A stretch of 13,607 bases of DNA from Promethearchaeota archaeon. GTDB lineage: Archaea; Asgardarchaeota; Lokiarchaeia; Sigyniarchaeales; SOKP01. The stretch spans positions 1 through 13,607 of the forward strand of contig JAUWZT010000075.1 in the NCBI GenBank assembly GCA_030615145.1, read 5' to 3'. Positions within the stretch are counted from its first letter, which is position 1. Each line of letters starts with the position of its first letter. The notes beneath the pieces were generated by a model. That model was not told the DNA's origin and made no database searches. It saw nothing but the letters and a program-made list of their open reading frames with translations. This document shows positions 13,014 to 13,607 of this stretch, one piece after another. Position numbers and translations under genes: made by a program.

Positions 13014-13097
13014 TTTATCTCCCTCATGAATATATTGATATGTATGCATTTATTAAATTTAAATATAACATTAAATTTTTAACGAGAGGACGAAACT
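13014..13097. promoter_or_regulatory. Divergent promoter region between regulator and membrane protein
   Basis: The 84-base spacer is strongly A/T-rich (TTTATTAAATTTAAATATAA around 13050-13069) and must hold promoters for both flanking genes if both are independently transcribed. No single TATA box stands out, and no palindromic operator is obvious. Confidence 0.35.
13019..13025 (-). promoter_or_regulatory. Shine-Dalgarno deciding the response-regulator start
   Basis: GAGGGAG on the minus strand lies five bases before the ATG at 13011-13013 and inside the coding frame of the longer alternative from 13049. The resulting protein begins directly with the first receiver strand, as most receivers do. 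Confidence 0.7.
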
Positions 13098-13607
13098 ATG
13101 CTCTGTGAAGAAATTGTAATGATTTGGGACCCCTATGAACGACTTTTATGGGGAATTGCAATAACAATAGCAGTGATATGTGGAATTTACTTTATACATA
13201 TCGCTAGAAAAAGAGAAGTCTTTAATGAAAGAATAATTATGTTAGGATTAGCAAGTCTGCCCCTCGGTTTTGCTTTTAGTTTGTTTTTTATTTTTATTAA
13301 AGTTCTTCAACTTCCAGGAGACTTTAGTGGCATTACATTCTACGGAGTTTATGAAGATAACCTACTATACGCACTTTTTGGTAAATTAAGTTATATTTCG
13401 TTTGGAATAGGAGGCATGTTCTTTGTTTTAGCCTTTGAAATAATTATAAAACGCACGAAATATCTTCTTACAATTACTTTCATTATTATAATTGCCATAG
13501 AAGCTTTTCCTCTCGACTTTGAAATAACGAGATTTGTATTTAATTATTTCTTAATACCTGCATTAATGATCTTTGTTCCACTTATATTATATCTTTACAA
13601 AAAATGG
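13098..13607 (+). CDS. Multi-pass membrane protein, cut by the right edge
   Basis: The reading frame from the ATG at 13098 stays open for 170 codons to the window end. GAGAGGA lies just upstream (13084-13090, seven-base spacing), a good ribosome-binding site. Hydrophobic segments lie near residues 16-36, 46-68, 94-117, 121-136 and 147-167, with basic residues (ARKRE, KRTK, KK) at several segment ends, so at least five TM helices are expected. I do not recognise a family. The gene is transcribed divergently from the response-regulator gene with 84 bases between. Because some sensor kinases begin with such multi-TM modules, the missing C-terminus may carry a histidine kinase, but nothing in the visible part proves this. 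Confidence 0.75.
   Translation, partial: MLCEEIVMIWDPYERLLWGIAITIAVICGIYFIHIARKREVFNERIIMLGLASLPLGFAFSLFFIFIKVLQLPGDFSGITFYGVYEDNLLYALFGKLSYISFGIGGMFFVLAFEIIIKRTKYLLTITFIIIIAIEAFPLDFEITRFVFNYFLIPALMIFVPLILYLYKKW

Noticed and set aside
13014..13049. Twelve-codon N-terminal extension of the response regulator from the ATG at 13049
   Set aside because: A GAGGGAG site five bases before the internal ATG and the normal receiver start support the shorter form.
1..13607. tRNA, rRNA, CRISPR array or insertion sequence
   Set aside because: No cloverleaf, no regularly spaced repeats, no transposase and no terminal inverted repeats were found on reading both strands.

Overview
The window is AT-rich and reads as archaeal, most likely from an Asgard archaeon of the Lokiarchaeia/Thorarchaeia kind. 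The evidence is an archaeal/eukaryotic-type ribosomal protein uL16 (L10e) with a long C-terminal tail, a Rag/Gtr-like small GTPase with a WDxGGQE G3 motif and an HKxD G4 motif, and a response regulator fused to what looks like a longin-type domain. TATA-like elements, weak or absent Shine-Dalgarno sites before several genes, and T-tract ends also fit. The lineage is inferred from gene content, not from a phylogeny.

Layout. 1-244 has no convincing gene. 245-1510 (+) encodes an unrecognised two-TM protein with a C-terminal cysteine cluster. It converges, with two bases between the stops, on a minus-strand pair: a Gfo/Idh/MocA oxidoreductase (2958-3962), then an NDP-forming acyl-CoA synthetase-like protein that lacks the phospho-histidine segment (1513-2865). 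Ribosomal protein L10e (4065-4691, -) is divergent from a radical SAM gene resembling the MSMEG_0568 family (4845-5981, +), which is followed by a GNAT acetyltransferase (6010-6447, +).

6584-9633 (+) is a tight B12 operon: acyl-CoA mutase catalytic subunit, separate B12-binding subunit, and a MeaB/ArgK-type GTPase chaperone. It looks like methylmalonyl-CoA mutase, but the two residues that distinguish methylmalonyl- from isobutyryl-CoA mutase (Tyr89/Arg207 in the Propionibacterium enzyme) are Phe74 and Gln192 here. That is the isobutyryl-CoA mutase pair, so the likely substrate is a branched C4 acyl-CoA, or something related, rather than methylmalonyl-CoA.

9634-11024 is a small accessory patch. 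It holds a possible HEPN N-terminal remnant, a ParE/RelE toxin-antitoxin pair (-), and a Pr6Pr-like membrane-protein gene broken by a frameshift and an in-frame TGA.

11177-13013 (-) holds a small zinc-ribbon protein, the Rag-like GTPase and the REC-longin response regulator. Divergently from these, a multi-pass membrane protein runs off the right edge (13098-13607, +). The regulator-GTPase pair is the best candidate for an undescribed system: a phospho-relay receiver wired to a domain type that, in eukaryotes, controls Rag GTPases.
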